Shown: positions 16,965-26,300 of the stretch, in pieces
Numbering within the stretch: position 1 is the first letter of the stretch
How the letters are laid out: each line of letters begins with the position of its first letter
Assembly (NCBI GenBank): GCA_947455595.1
Contig: CANGOP010000024.1
Span: 1-35,322 of the forward strand
Source: Gammaproteobacteria bacterium
GTDB lineage: Bacteria; Pseudomonadota; Gammaproteobacteria; Steroidobacterales; Steroidobacteraceae
DNA length: 35,322 nt
Reading direction: 5' to 3'
Notes under the pieces: model-generated
The model's input: the letters and a program-made list of their open reading frames with translations, nothing else
Told to the model about the DNA's origin: nothing
Database searches by the model: none
Position numbers and translations under genes: made by a program

Positions 16965-17833
16965 CGTGATGGGCAGTGGGAATGTAGGGGCGGATCGGGT
17001 TGAAAGTCGCGCCACCCTTCCGTCGGAGAGAGAACGCGTCGTCCTCCGGGGCTGGTCAAGGCGGCAAGGATCGCCAGAGTCTCGACGTCGGGTTCCCCCG
17101 TAATCAGGGACTGCCGATAGCGCCCCTGAAAAACCGAGAGCACTCGCCGAGTCGGCGGGTCTAAGTCCCCCGTGCAAGGCACTTGGTAACCTTGTAGTGA
17201 GAGTCGCGACTGCACCCAATTCAGGTCCGGCAGTCCGTGATTCTGAAAATCCTGCGTGAACTGTTCCACTAGGCGCGGATCCGTGGTGGGGACGAGACCT
17301 TTGGCGATCAGTCGCTGCCAAGGGAACAGGCGGCCGGGGTCCGTGCGTCCCTCGGGTTGAACCTCTCCGTGGCCGACAATGCGGTCAGGTCGTACCTCGT
17401 GACGTTGGGCAATATCGGCCACCAATCGCTCGACGGCGGTGATTTGTGCCTCAGGAAATCCCGCTTCAGTGGCTTCCGGCATGCCCGTTGGCACGCTGAC
17501 GATTTCGATCCCAATGGAACTGGGGTTGAGCGGCGTCGCGCCTTCCCAATAACTCGGACCCGCATGCCACGCACGCCGGCTCTCGGGCACTAGTCCGTAA
17601 ATCGTGCCATCGCGATCCACCAAGTAATGGCTACTGACATCGCCGCGGGTCAGGACTTGCAACGAGGTCGGGAAGTCGATTTCGGTCGCATGGACAACGA
17701 TGAATTGCACCCGACTGTCCTGATTTCGGGACAGATGGCCCCAGTTGATCGACGGGCCGTGTTGGCAACCGGCAAGACCGACTAACGAGAGTAGGGCCCC
17801 GTAGACCAGGCCGGACTTCCTATGCGCGCTCAT
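16961..17833 (-). CDS. N-acetylmuramoyl-L-alanine amidase, AmiD-like lipoprotein
   Basis: A 290-residue lipoprotein: MSAHRKSG basic start, hydrophobic LVYGALLSLVGLAGC with the lipobox cysteine, then an Amidase_2 domain (about 40-180). Zinc ligands are visible in FIVVHATEID, in the WHAGPSYWEG histidine region and in RIVGHGEVQPEGRTDPGRLFPW. The C-terminal part (about 200-265) with VQSRLSLQGYQVPCTGDLDPPTRRVLSVFQ is a peptidoglycan-binding domain. It cleaves the bond between MurNAc and L-Ala, probably anchored to the outer membrane, as AmiD is. In-frame starts at 17869, 17842 and 17833 exist; 17833 gives the best lipoprotein signal peptide. Confidence 0.9.
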   Translation of the reverse strand: MSAHRKSGLVYGALLSLVGLAGCQHGPSINWGHLSRNQDSRVQFIVVHATEIDFPTSLQVLTRGDVSSHYLVDRDGTIYGLVPESRRAWHAGPSYWEGATPLNPSSIGIEIVSVPTGMPEATEAGFPEAQITAVERLVADIAQRHEVRPDRIVGHGEVQPEGRTDPGRLFPWQRLIAKGLVPTTDPRLVEQFTQDFQNHGLPDLNWVQSRLSLQGYQVPCTGDLDPPTRRVLSVFQGRYRQSLITGEPDVETLAILAALTSPGGRRVLSPTEGWRDFQPDPPLHSHCPSR

Positions 17834-17896
17834 ACAGCACATGGTCCGGTAAGCGGTATTCTCTGGCAAGCTGGAGAAGTGTTGGGGAGACTGCCG

Positions 17897-18319
17897 ATGG
17901 TAGTGGGCGGCTGTTTTTGCGGGTCGGTTCGATATGAGGCAGGGAGCCCTCTGTACGCGCCGACACTATGCCACTGTCGATCCTGCCAGCGCGCGAGCGG
18001 AGCGCACGCCGTCGGCTGGTACACCGTGCGCCCCGACACCTGGCGGGTCACGGCAGGCGACTTGGCGGAGCGGCAGTCGTCCCTAGGGGTCTGGCGCGGC
18101 TATTGCGCGAATTGCCACAGCCCGTTGACGTATCGAGTTGCGACGCGCCCACTGGAGATTGACGTCACGATCGCTTCGCTCGACGACCCCGATGCGGTGG
18201 CGCCCGCCGACCACATCTATATGGCGGACGCTGCCGCATGGGACAAACCCTGCGACGGATTGCCCCAGTTCTTAGCAACCAGGGCCCCAAACTCGTCAAG
18301 TTCGCAGGGTGAAGGGTGA
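17897..18319 (+). CDS. GFA-family zinc-binding protein
   Basis: A 140-residue protein of the GFA (glutathione-dependent formaldehyde-activating enzyme-like) family. The zinc-binding cysteines are all present: GGCFCGSVRY (Cys6, Cys8), LCHCRSCQR (Cys25, 27, 30) and YCANCHSPL (Cys70, 73). The true biochemical role of most family members is unknown, and formaldehyde activation should not be assumed. An upstream ATG at 17822 is rejected because ATG 17897 has a GGGGAG site and begins at the conserved start. It is divergent from the amidase gene and overlaps the convergent yhhQ gene by 24 bases. Confidence 0.88.
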   Translation: MVVGGCFCGSVRYEAGSPLYAPTLCHCRSCQRASGAHAVGWYTVRPDTWRVTAGDLAERQSSLGVWRGYCANCHSPLTYRVATRPLEIDVTIASLDDPDAVAPADHIYMADAAAWDKPCDGLPQFLATRAPNSSSSQGEG

Positions 18320-18997
18320 GAAATCGGTCGAGTGATCGTAGTAATCCTCGTTCTCGAGCTTCTTCAGCTTGTTGACGAGCCAGTAGGTCAGCGGCGTGGA
18401 CAGAACTTCCCACAGCACCTTGAGCACGTATTGCGTGACCGCCAAGGTCACGAGGTCGGCCGTCGCGATCGCGCCATAAAACGCTAGGGTATAGAAAATA
18501 GCCGAGTCGACCGCTTCGCCACACATGGTGGAGCCCACCGTTCGGGTCCAGAGCCATCGACCCTTGGTGAGTATTTTGAGTTTTGCCAATACAAAACTGT
18601 TCACAAACGAGCCACACCAGAACGCACTGATGGAGCCGGCGATGATGCGTGGGGTGGAGCCGAATACGGAGGCGACTGCCGCTTGTTTGTCGACCCAATG
18701 CGCCGCGGGAGGTAGAGCGACAACCGTCGCCGCCATGATGCTGGCAAAAATCAGCGCGGCAAATCCCGCCCAGACCACGCGTCGGTCACGTCCATAGCCA
18801 TAGACTTCAGTGAGAACGTCGCCGAAAAAATATGAGATTGGGAAAAACAGAACGCCTGCCAGAAACGTCACTGGCCCGATGATGGGTAGATTGACGGTGG
18901 TGGCTTTGGCGGGGCCGATGAGATTGGCGCAAAGCAAAATACAGACGAACGCTGCCATGCAGAAGTCGTAGTACTTATAGGTGCGGGATGCAGACAT
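18296..18997 (-). CDS. yhhQ: Queuosine precursor transporter (YhhQ family, DUF165)
   Basis: A 233-residue membrane protein with about six hydrophobic helices. NLIGPAKA near the start, FFPISYFFGDVLTEVYGYGRDRRVVWAG, GSISAFWCGSFVNSFVLAKLK and STMCGEAVDSAIFYTLAF are the hallmarks of the YhhQ family, which imports the queuosine precursors preQ0/preQ1 for tRNA modification. A GGCGAGG site precedes the ATG. Its 3' end overlaps the GFA gene. No queuosine synthesis genes are in the window. Confidence 0.92.
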   Translation of the reverse strand: MSASRTYKYYDFCMAAFVCILLCANLIGPAKATTVNLPIIGPVTFLAGVLFFPISYFFGDVLTEVYGYGRDRRVVWAGFAALIFASIMAATVVALPPAAHWVDKQAAVASVFGSTPRIIAGSISAFWCGSFVNSFVLAKLKILTKGRWLWTRTVGSTMCGEAVDSAIFYTLAFYGAIATADLVTLAVTQYVLKVLWEVLSTPLTYWLVNKLKKLENEDYYDHSTDFSPFTLRT

Positions 18998-19066
18998 GCG
19001 CGGGCCTCGCCAGAAAAAGGAGACCCACTGTGTCAGGGTGCGGCAGCCTTGGGAAGCACTATCCGT

Positions 19067-19342
19067 CTAGCGCGCAGCCAGAGACTCCATGCGAAGACCG
19101 GTGCCGCCCTGGGTGACGTGGGCTACCACAGCGGTTCTGCGGTGGATCCGCGTGACGCGACCTTCGGTCACTGCGAAGGCAATTTCGACGAGGCTGCCTT
19201 TGCGCAACCCTAGATTCTCGGTTTCAACAAATGCCCCATTGGCACTCAAATTGCGGGCACGGCAAACCCGTCCGCCAGTACCAGGAATCTGGATATAGAC
19301 GGTGGTGTGCGCGTTGTGACGCGAATGCTGCCGCCGCTCCAT
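19067..19342 (-). CDS. PilZ domain protein
   Basis: A 91-residue stand-alone PilZ domain. The cyclic-di-GMP motif is present: a basic RRQHSRHNA start (RxxxR type) and NLSANGAFVETE ([DN]-x-S-x-x-G). Beta strands follow, with GTGLRMES near the end. Such proteins bind c-di-GMP and regulate partners by contact, for example in surface attachment or motility. The gene stands alone between yhhQ and a lipoprotein gene on the same strand. Confidence 0.87.
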   Translation of the reverse strand: MERRQHSRHNAHTTVYIQIPGTGGRVCRARNLSANGAFVETENLGLRKGSLVEIAFAVTEGRVTRIHRRTAVVAHVTQGGTGLRMESLAAR

Positions 19343-19466
19343 GGGTAATCTGCTCCACCCTCAATCATTCATGGGGGGGCGAGTATCTACTGATTGCAGT
19401 CGTCAAAAAGTTGCGCGAATCCACAGAATCGGCACCGCGAGTCCGGGAATTCGGGCCAGTGGATCC

Positions 19467-20090
19467 TCAGGGCCCCACGTGGCGACGCCGGCCCCGCGCG
19501 GGCGGAACGTCGGTGGGTAGAGTCGAGGCAAATTCGGTCAGTGCGGCATCGGCCCGTCGCCACAACGTGTAGTGCTGGCGAACCCCGTCGACCATGACGT
19601 CCAGACTGTCGGGTGGATGGTCAGCGAAGGCGCGAATATCCGCAGCCTTCATTTCAAACCAGCTATCGCCCATGCGGCTGACGGGTGGTTCAAGCAGTGG
19701 ATTGCCCGCGCCGAGTTCTCTGGGCGTATGCGAAGCGACACGCCACTCCCGTGCCCCCATTTCCAGTCGCTCCGGCAGAGCGGGCATCGGCGCACCGATC
19801 CGGGCGCGATCAATCGTGCTCCACGACACGAGGGCGAGGAAAATTCGATGTCGGCCCATGTTGTCCAGTTCAACCGCGCCCACCGACAGGTAGTCACGCG
19901 CGTTGACCGCGAGCTCTGGAACGTCTCGGCCGTAAACGAACGGCTCTGCGACGACCCGAACGGTCATGGCGGTCTGCGGGTCTAGGTATTCGCTAATAAG
20001 CGTCTTATCGGCCGGTGGCGCCGTGTGCGCGCAGCCGCTACACAGGAGAAAGAGGAGGGCGGCCGACGCGCCGCGACGTACTGCATTCAT
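19467..20090 (-). CDS. Hypothetical lipoprotein
   Basis: A 207-residue protein I do not recognise. The N-terminus is a lipoprotein signal (basic NAVRRGASAA, hydrophobic LLFLLC, lipobox CSGC with Cys20), so it is probably lipid-anchored. The mature part looks like a mixed beta protein with YLDPQTAMTVRVVAEPFVYGR and VELDNMGRHRIFLALVSW. The C-terminal 20 residues are Arg/Pro-rich. It is divergent from the giant cytochrome gene, with 265 bases between starts, so shared regulation or an accessory role is possible but not shown. Confidence 0.7.
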   Translation of the reverse strand: MNAVRRGASAALLFLLCSGCAHTAPPADKTLISEYLDPQTAMTVRVVAEPFVYGRDVPELAVNARDYLSVGAVELDNMGRHRIFLALVSWSTIDRARIGAPMPALPERLEMGAREWRVASHTPRELGAGNPLLEPPVSRMGDSWFEMKAADIRAFADHPPDSLDVMVDGVRQHYTLWRRADAALTEFASTLPTDVPPARGRRRHVGP

Positions 20091-20355
20091 CGCATCAGAC
20101 CTTCACAACCGCGCCCTTGCGGGCTTTAAGTGTGTCACGCGGTCCGCCGTTGTCGGGCGACCACCTGTGAAAGTGTGACGCAGTTCGGGTTTTGATAGAC
20201 AAGTGGCGCCTGTCGCCCCTAAGCGACGATCCTCGCGTTGTCTTTTCGGAAACCCCAAATATGATTCCGTCGTAGAAGCGGAAAGTGGGATTGGGGAAGA
20301 TTAAACGACTCCATCAGACCTCCCCCGATGGGCAGACTGTTTTCCAAGAGAATTT

Positions 20356-23300
20356 ATGCAGCCGATGGGCCCTCGTGCGTTTGTTCGACTGATTGGCGTG
20401 TTATGTGCGCTGCTCTTGGCCTCTTTGACGGCCAGTGCGGCGTCGAGTTCCTTTGACCACTACACCACCGGCTTCGATCTCGTCGGCCTGCACCGCTCAG
20501 TGGCTTGCGAGAGCTGCCACGTCGGCGGGATTTTCAAGGGCACTCCGAAGGACTGCTTTTCCTGCCACGCAGCGGGCTCCCGGTTGGGCGCGACGGCCAA
20601 GCCCACAAACCACATCCTCTCGTCGAACGATTGCCAGACTTGCCATACCCCGTACGGATGGAAGCCGGTCGCAAAGTTTAATCACATCAACGTATTAGGC
20701 ACCTGCAGTTCGTGCCATAACGGCGTTCAGTCCGTTGGCAAGGGGCCTAACCATATCCCGACGACGGCGGAATGCAGCACCTGTCACCTCGTGTCGCTGC
20801 CCTGGAGTGCCGCCCACTACGACCACGCCGGCATTACGGACAACTGCGCCCGGTGCCACGACAATGTCCATGCCCCAGGCAAGCCGCGCACCCACGTGCC
20901 GACGATGGAAGCCTGCGAGGTGTGCCACGCGCCCACCAACTTCGTGACCTTTGCGGGCACGGAGATGAATCACGTCGGCATCACGAACAACTGTCAGTCC
21001 TGTCATGAAACGGGTATGCAGTGGTACGGCGTCATGATGGTGGATCGGCCGACCATGGCAGAGGATCCCTACCACCCGACGGCCACGTCCCCCGGTGGCG
21101 CGGATTGCGCGAACTGCCACGCGGGCTTCATGGTGGGCGACTTCGCCAAGCTGGTGAAACCGGCCAATCACATTCCTACGGCGCCCGTTCCGTGTATCAA
21201 TTGTCACGTCCTGACGGACATGTCGATCATGGCGCCGCTGTCGGTCATCCACCGCAATGCGCAATCGACGACCACGAACTGCCAGCAGTGTCACGGTTCA
21301 AATGCGGCGACCTTCTCGTTGCCAGCGATTAATTTCCAGATCGTGGGGATCCCTTCGAATCACCTGCCGACCACGCTGTCGTGTGAGGTGTGCCACGTCG
21401 GAGCCGGTTCCAGCCTGACGTCGTTGCCGGTTCCGGATGGCGCTAAGTTCACCAACTCCCTGATGAACCACGCCGGATCGACCTCGTGCAATGCGTGCCA
21501 TGGCCCGAATGTCACGACCTTCGTGGGGGTCGACCGCATCATTGTGCTGCCGCCGACGTCGCCGGCGGGTGCTCCCAGCGCGCACATCCCGGTCAGCACC
21601 GACTGCGCGAGCTGTCACTCGGCCGCCACGCCTAAAGCCCCAATGGCGCCAAACGCCACGTCCTCCGTGCCGGGTTCGCTGTTCTTAGCGCCTGCGCCGA
21701 CCACGAATCAGATCCACGGGGGCGTGACGAGCGGCTGCCAGACGTGTCATGAAGGCGGCTATGCTTGGATGTCGATGTCCCAGTACCCGTTGGCGCCAGC
21801 CACATTGACCGGCAGCACGACCACGCAGTACACGGGTTTCCAAACCCGACCCGGCGCCGTCGGCGGTCCGTTCATGGTGCAGGATGCAAAGCATCCGGCG
21901 ACCGGTGACTGCGTCACCTGCCACGGGTCTTCCACTCAGTACTTCAGCGCGCTGGCCTTGCCGGCGGGCCATATCCCGGTTTCGCCCACGTCTACCTGCA
22001 CCGACTGCCACAAGGTCGGCGATTTGTCGGTTATGCCGAGCCTCTCGGACATCCACACGTACGCGCCGAGCCAGACGACGAATTGCACCCAGTGCCACTC
22101 GGGCACGAACACGAAGGTCGGGCCATTCGTGGGTGGTGGCGGCACGTTATCGATTGTCGGTACGCCCGTGGGCCATATCCCAACCACGCAGTCGTGCGAG
22201 GTTTGTCACGCCGGTGCAAGTTCAAGTTTCGCCAGTCTGCCCATTCGGGACGGGGCGAAATTCAGCAATTCCCAGATGAACCACACCGGCATCTCGACGT
22301 GTAACGAGTGCCACGGCCCCCAAGTGACCGGCTCGACGTTCTACGGGATCAATCGCATTATCGCGTTACCGTCAGCGTCACCGGCGGGTTCGCCATCGGC
22401 CCATATCCCGGTCTCCGGTGATTGCGCCAGCTGCCATCAGGCCACGATGCCGGCCGGGCCGATCGCGGCCAATGCAGCCCGCACGTTACCGGGATCCCTG
22501 TTCCTCACGCCCGCGCCGACCAATGGGCAAATCCACGCAGGCGTTTCCTCGAATTGCCAGAGCTGCCACGAGGGTGGTTACGCCTGGATGTCGATGGGCC
22601 AGTACCCCATCAACCCCACGACGTTCTCGACTGGCTCGCACTACACAGGCTTCCAAACCCGACCGGGTCTCGTGGCGAGTACCTTCGTGGTCAAGGATGC
22701 CGCCCACCCGGCCACGGGCGATTGCGTCGCCTGCCACGGCAATAACTTCGATTACTTCGACAGCATCGTGAAGCCGTCGAACCACATTCCGTATGCTTCG
22801 ACGGCGACGTGCGCCAATTGCCATAAGAACGGCGACTATTCGGTGATGCCGGCGTTGGTCGACATCCACACCTATGCGCCGAGCAAAACGAATAATTGCG
22901 GCCAGTGTCACGGTGCGAATGCAGCGACTTTCGCGATTCCGTCGGCCAACTTCAGCATCGTCGGTCTGCCCTCGGATCACTTGCCGTCCACCCAGTCGTG
23001 TGAGGTCTGCCACGTGGGCGCCGGCTCCAGTGTGGCCACGACACCCGTACCGAACGGCGCCAAGTTCACCGGTTCCAAGATGAGCCACGCGGGTGTGACT
23101 ACCTGCGTTGAATGTCATGGCCCGAGCGTGACGGGTTTCGCCGGCATTACGAAAATTGTGGTGATGCCGTCGACGACACCGGCCGGAGCCTCTTCTGCGC
23201 ACATCCCATCGGGTACGAATTGCGAGCAGTGCCATGTGGGCACTGTGCCGTCAGGCTTGATTGCAGCGAACGCCGCGACGCTGGCGCCGAATTCGCTGTT

Positions 23301-26300
23301 CTTAAAGCCGGCACCGACGACGAATCAGATTCATGCCGACGTGACGGGTCGCTGCAACAGCTGCCACGAGAGCGGCTTTGCCTGGATGTCGATGGGGCAG
23401 TATCCGCTGAATCCGGCCACGAAGTCCGCGTCCTCGACGACGCACTACATGGGTTTCCAGACGCGCCCGAGCGCGGCGTCGGGCCCCTTCATGATTCAAG
23501 ACGCGGGCCACCCGGCCGGCGGCGAATGCGTCAACTGTCACAGCACCAATTTCGCGTACTTCAGTGCGCCGGAGAAGCCGTCGAATCACATCCCGGTAGC
23601 GGCGTCCTCGACATGTTCCAGTTGTCACAAGGATCCGGGTGGGGACTTCTCGGTGATGCCGAGCCTCCTCGACATCCATACCTATGCCCCTAGCCAGAGC
23701 ACGAACTGCGCTCAGTGTCATGGATCGTCCGCGTCGTCCTACGCGATCCCGTCGATCAACTTCAATGTGATGGGGCTGCCGACGAATCACATGCCGACCA
23801 GCCAGTCGTGCGAGGTCTGCCACGTCGGGGCCGGATCCAGCGTGGCCGTCACGCCGGTGGGCAACGGCGCGAAGTTTGCGAACTCGAAGATGAACCACGC
23901 GGGCGTAACCACCTGCGCGGGCTGTCACGGCCCCACGGTTTCGCCGTCTTCGTTTGTCGGTATCTCTAAGATTGTGGTGATGCCGCCCATCACGCCGGCT
24001 GGCAGTCCGTCCGCGCACATCGCGTCGGGTACCAACTGCGAACAGTGCCATATGGGCACGATGCCCAACGGTCTGATACAGGCTAATGCAACGCTCACCG
24101 CACCGGGTTCCCAGTTCCTGACGCCGGCGCCGACGACGACACAGATCCACACCGGTGTCACCGGCAACTGCCAGAGCTGCCACGAGGGTGGGTACGCCTG
24201 GATGGCGATGAACCAGTATCCCATTACGCCGACCACGTTCCAGCCCAACGCCCAATACACGGGATTCCATACCCGCCCGAATGCCGCGGGCAGCACATTC
24301 CAAGTGAAGGACGCGGCTCACCCGGCGACCGGTGACTGTGTGACCTGTCACGGCAGCAACTTCGACTACTTCGCCAGCCAAGTGAAGCCGTCGAATCACA
24401 TACCGGTGTCCGCGTCTTCAGCGTGCGGCGACTGCCACAAGGGATCTGATTTCTCGGTGATGCCGGCCCTCGTCGACATCCACACCTACGCGCCTAGCCA
24501 GACCACGAACTGCACGCAGTGCCACGCAACGCCGGGCACAACCGTCGGGCCGTTCGCCGGTCCGCCGGGATTCAAGATCATGGCTGCCCAGTCGAATCAC
24601 ATCCCGACGACTCAGTCCTGCGAGGTCTGCCACGTCGGCTCCGGCTCAAGTATTGCGGTCACACCGGTTCCAAATGGCGCCCACTTCTCCGGGTCCAAGA
24701 TGAACCACGTCGGCATCACGACCTGCGTTGCGTGTCACGGACCGACGATTTCGGCGAGTTCGTTCGTGGGCATTGCGAAAATTGTGGTGATGCCGCCGAC
24801 GACCCCCGCGGGTAGCAGTACGGCTCATTTGCCCACGGGCACTAATTGCGAGCAATGCCATCTCGCGACGATGCCGAGCGGCCAAATTGCTGCGAACGCG
24901 CTCATGAGCGCGCCGGGTTCGCGGTTCTTAACGCCGGCACCCAGCACTAACCAGATTCACACGGGCGTGACGAGCAATTGCCAGAAGTGCCATGAGGGTG
25001 GGTACGCGTGGATGTCGGTGTCGCAGTACCCGATCTCACCCTCCACGCTGTCTTCGAACACCTCGACGCAATACATGGGCTTCCAGACGCGACCCAATGC
25101 AACGGGCAGCGCTTACCAGATCAAGGACGCGGCACACCCAGCAACGGGCGACTGCGTCAGTTGCCACGGCACCAGCTTCGCGTACTTCTCAGGTACCGCG
25201 TTGCCCGCCAATCACATCCCGATCAATCAAGGGGCGGCCTGCTCCGTCTGCCACACGACGGCCGGTAACTACGCCCTCTACACGAACAACATGACCACTT
25301 TGCACAGCGCCGTCTCGACGACGTGCAGTACGTGCCATGCCGACGGCAAGGGTCCGTTTGCCGGTGCGCCTGGGTTCAAGATCGTGCAGATGTCGACCCG
25401 AGGCATGCACATCCCGATCACCAACAGCAAGGTGCCAGTGGAGTGTTCGGGCTGCCATAAGACCACCACCACGTTCGCCGGCACGATCATGAGTCACATG
25501 GCGATCGGCGATGTGGGCTCGTCGGCGGCTGGTAACGCCTGCGATGCATGTCATGAACTTGGCATGCGTAACATGTTCTATGGCGTCACCATCAATTGGG
25601 TGCGTGACAGCTCCAAACATTACATCTGTGGTCCACCAGGAACGCCGACCGCCCCGAATACGACCATTTGCGCGACCGGTGGATCCGACTGCACGACGGG
25701 CTGCCACGAACACAGCATCTCGGCGAAATACAAGGCGGCACCTCGGCCAAGAAAGACGGTGGCGGCCAATGGCGCGGGCGTGAACCCACGCGGCGGCGAG
25801 CGCGGCGGACTCCTGGGCAGCGTCGTCAGTGGTGAGCGCCCGGATCGTGACGGTGCCCGCTTGGCGGCGATGGCTGGACTGCCCATGGCGGCGATACGGG
25901 AAAACGGTCGCTTTGATCACTCCCAAGCGTTGGGTCGCCAGTGCGTGTCCTGTCACGATGGCGTCACGGCAGCTGGCAAGTCTGCCGCCCATCCGCGGAC
26001 AACGAATACCTGTGCGAGCTGCCATGGCACGATCGCCTGGAGCCCCGTCATGCGTATCGACCACGCTGAAGTGTTGGGCGCCTGTGTTTCCTGCCACGAT
26101 GGCCGCAAGTCGATCGGCAAGCCGGCCACCCACTTGCCCACAACGAATGCTTGCGATACCTGCCACACCACGAGTGCTTGGAAGCCTGCGGCGTTTGATC
26201 ACGCGGGTGTGCTGCAGGGTACGTGTCTCACATGCCATAACGGCGTGACCGCGTCGGGCAAGCCTTCAAATCACCCGGTCACGATCGCCTCGTGCGACAC

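Noticed and set aside
20193..20206. TTGAT half-site upstream of the giant cytochrome as an FNR box
   Set aside because: The second half (ATCAA) is missing at the right spacing, so there is no support for FNR control.
21100..25146. Repeated DNA that could suggest a CRISPR-like or satellite array
   Set aside because: The period is about 810 bp, in frame, and explained by protein blocks with heme motifs.
20497..26238. Many long open frames on the opposite strand and in other frames of the giant cytochrome gene (for example 23302-24399 and 25189-26238 on the minus strand)
   Set aside because: Their translations are Arg/His-rich and repeat with the ~810-bp period of the cytochrome blocks, so they are shadows of biased codons, not genes.
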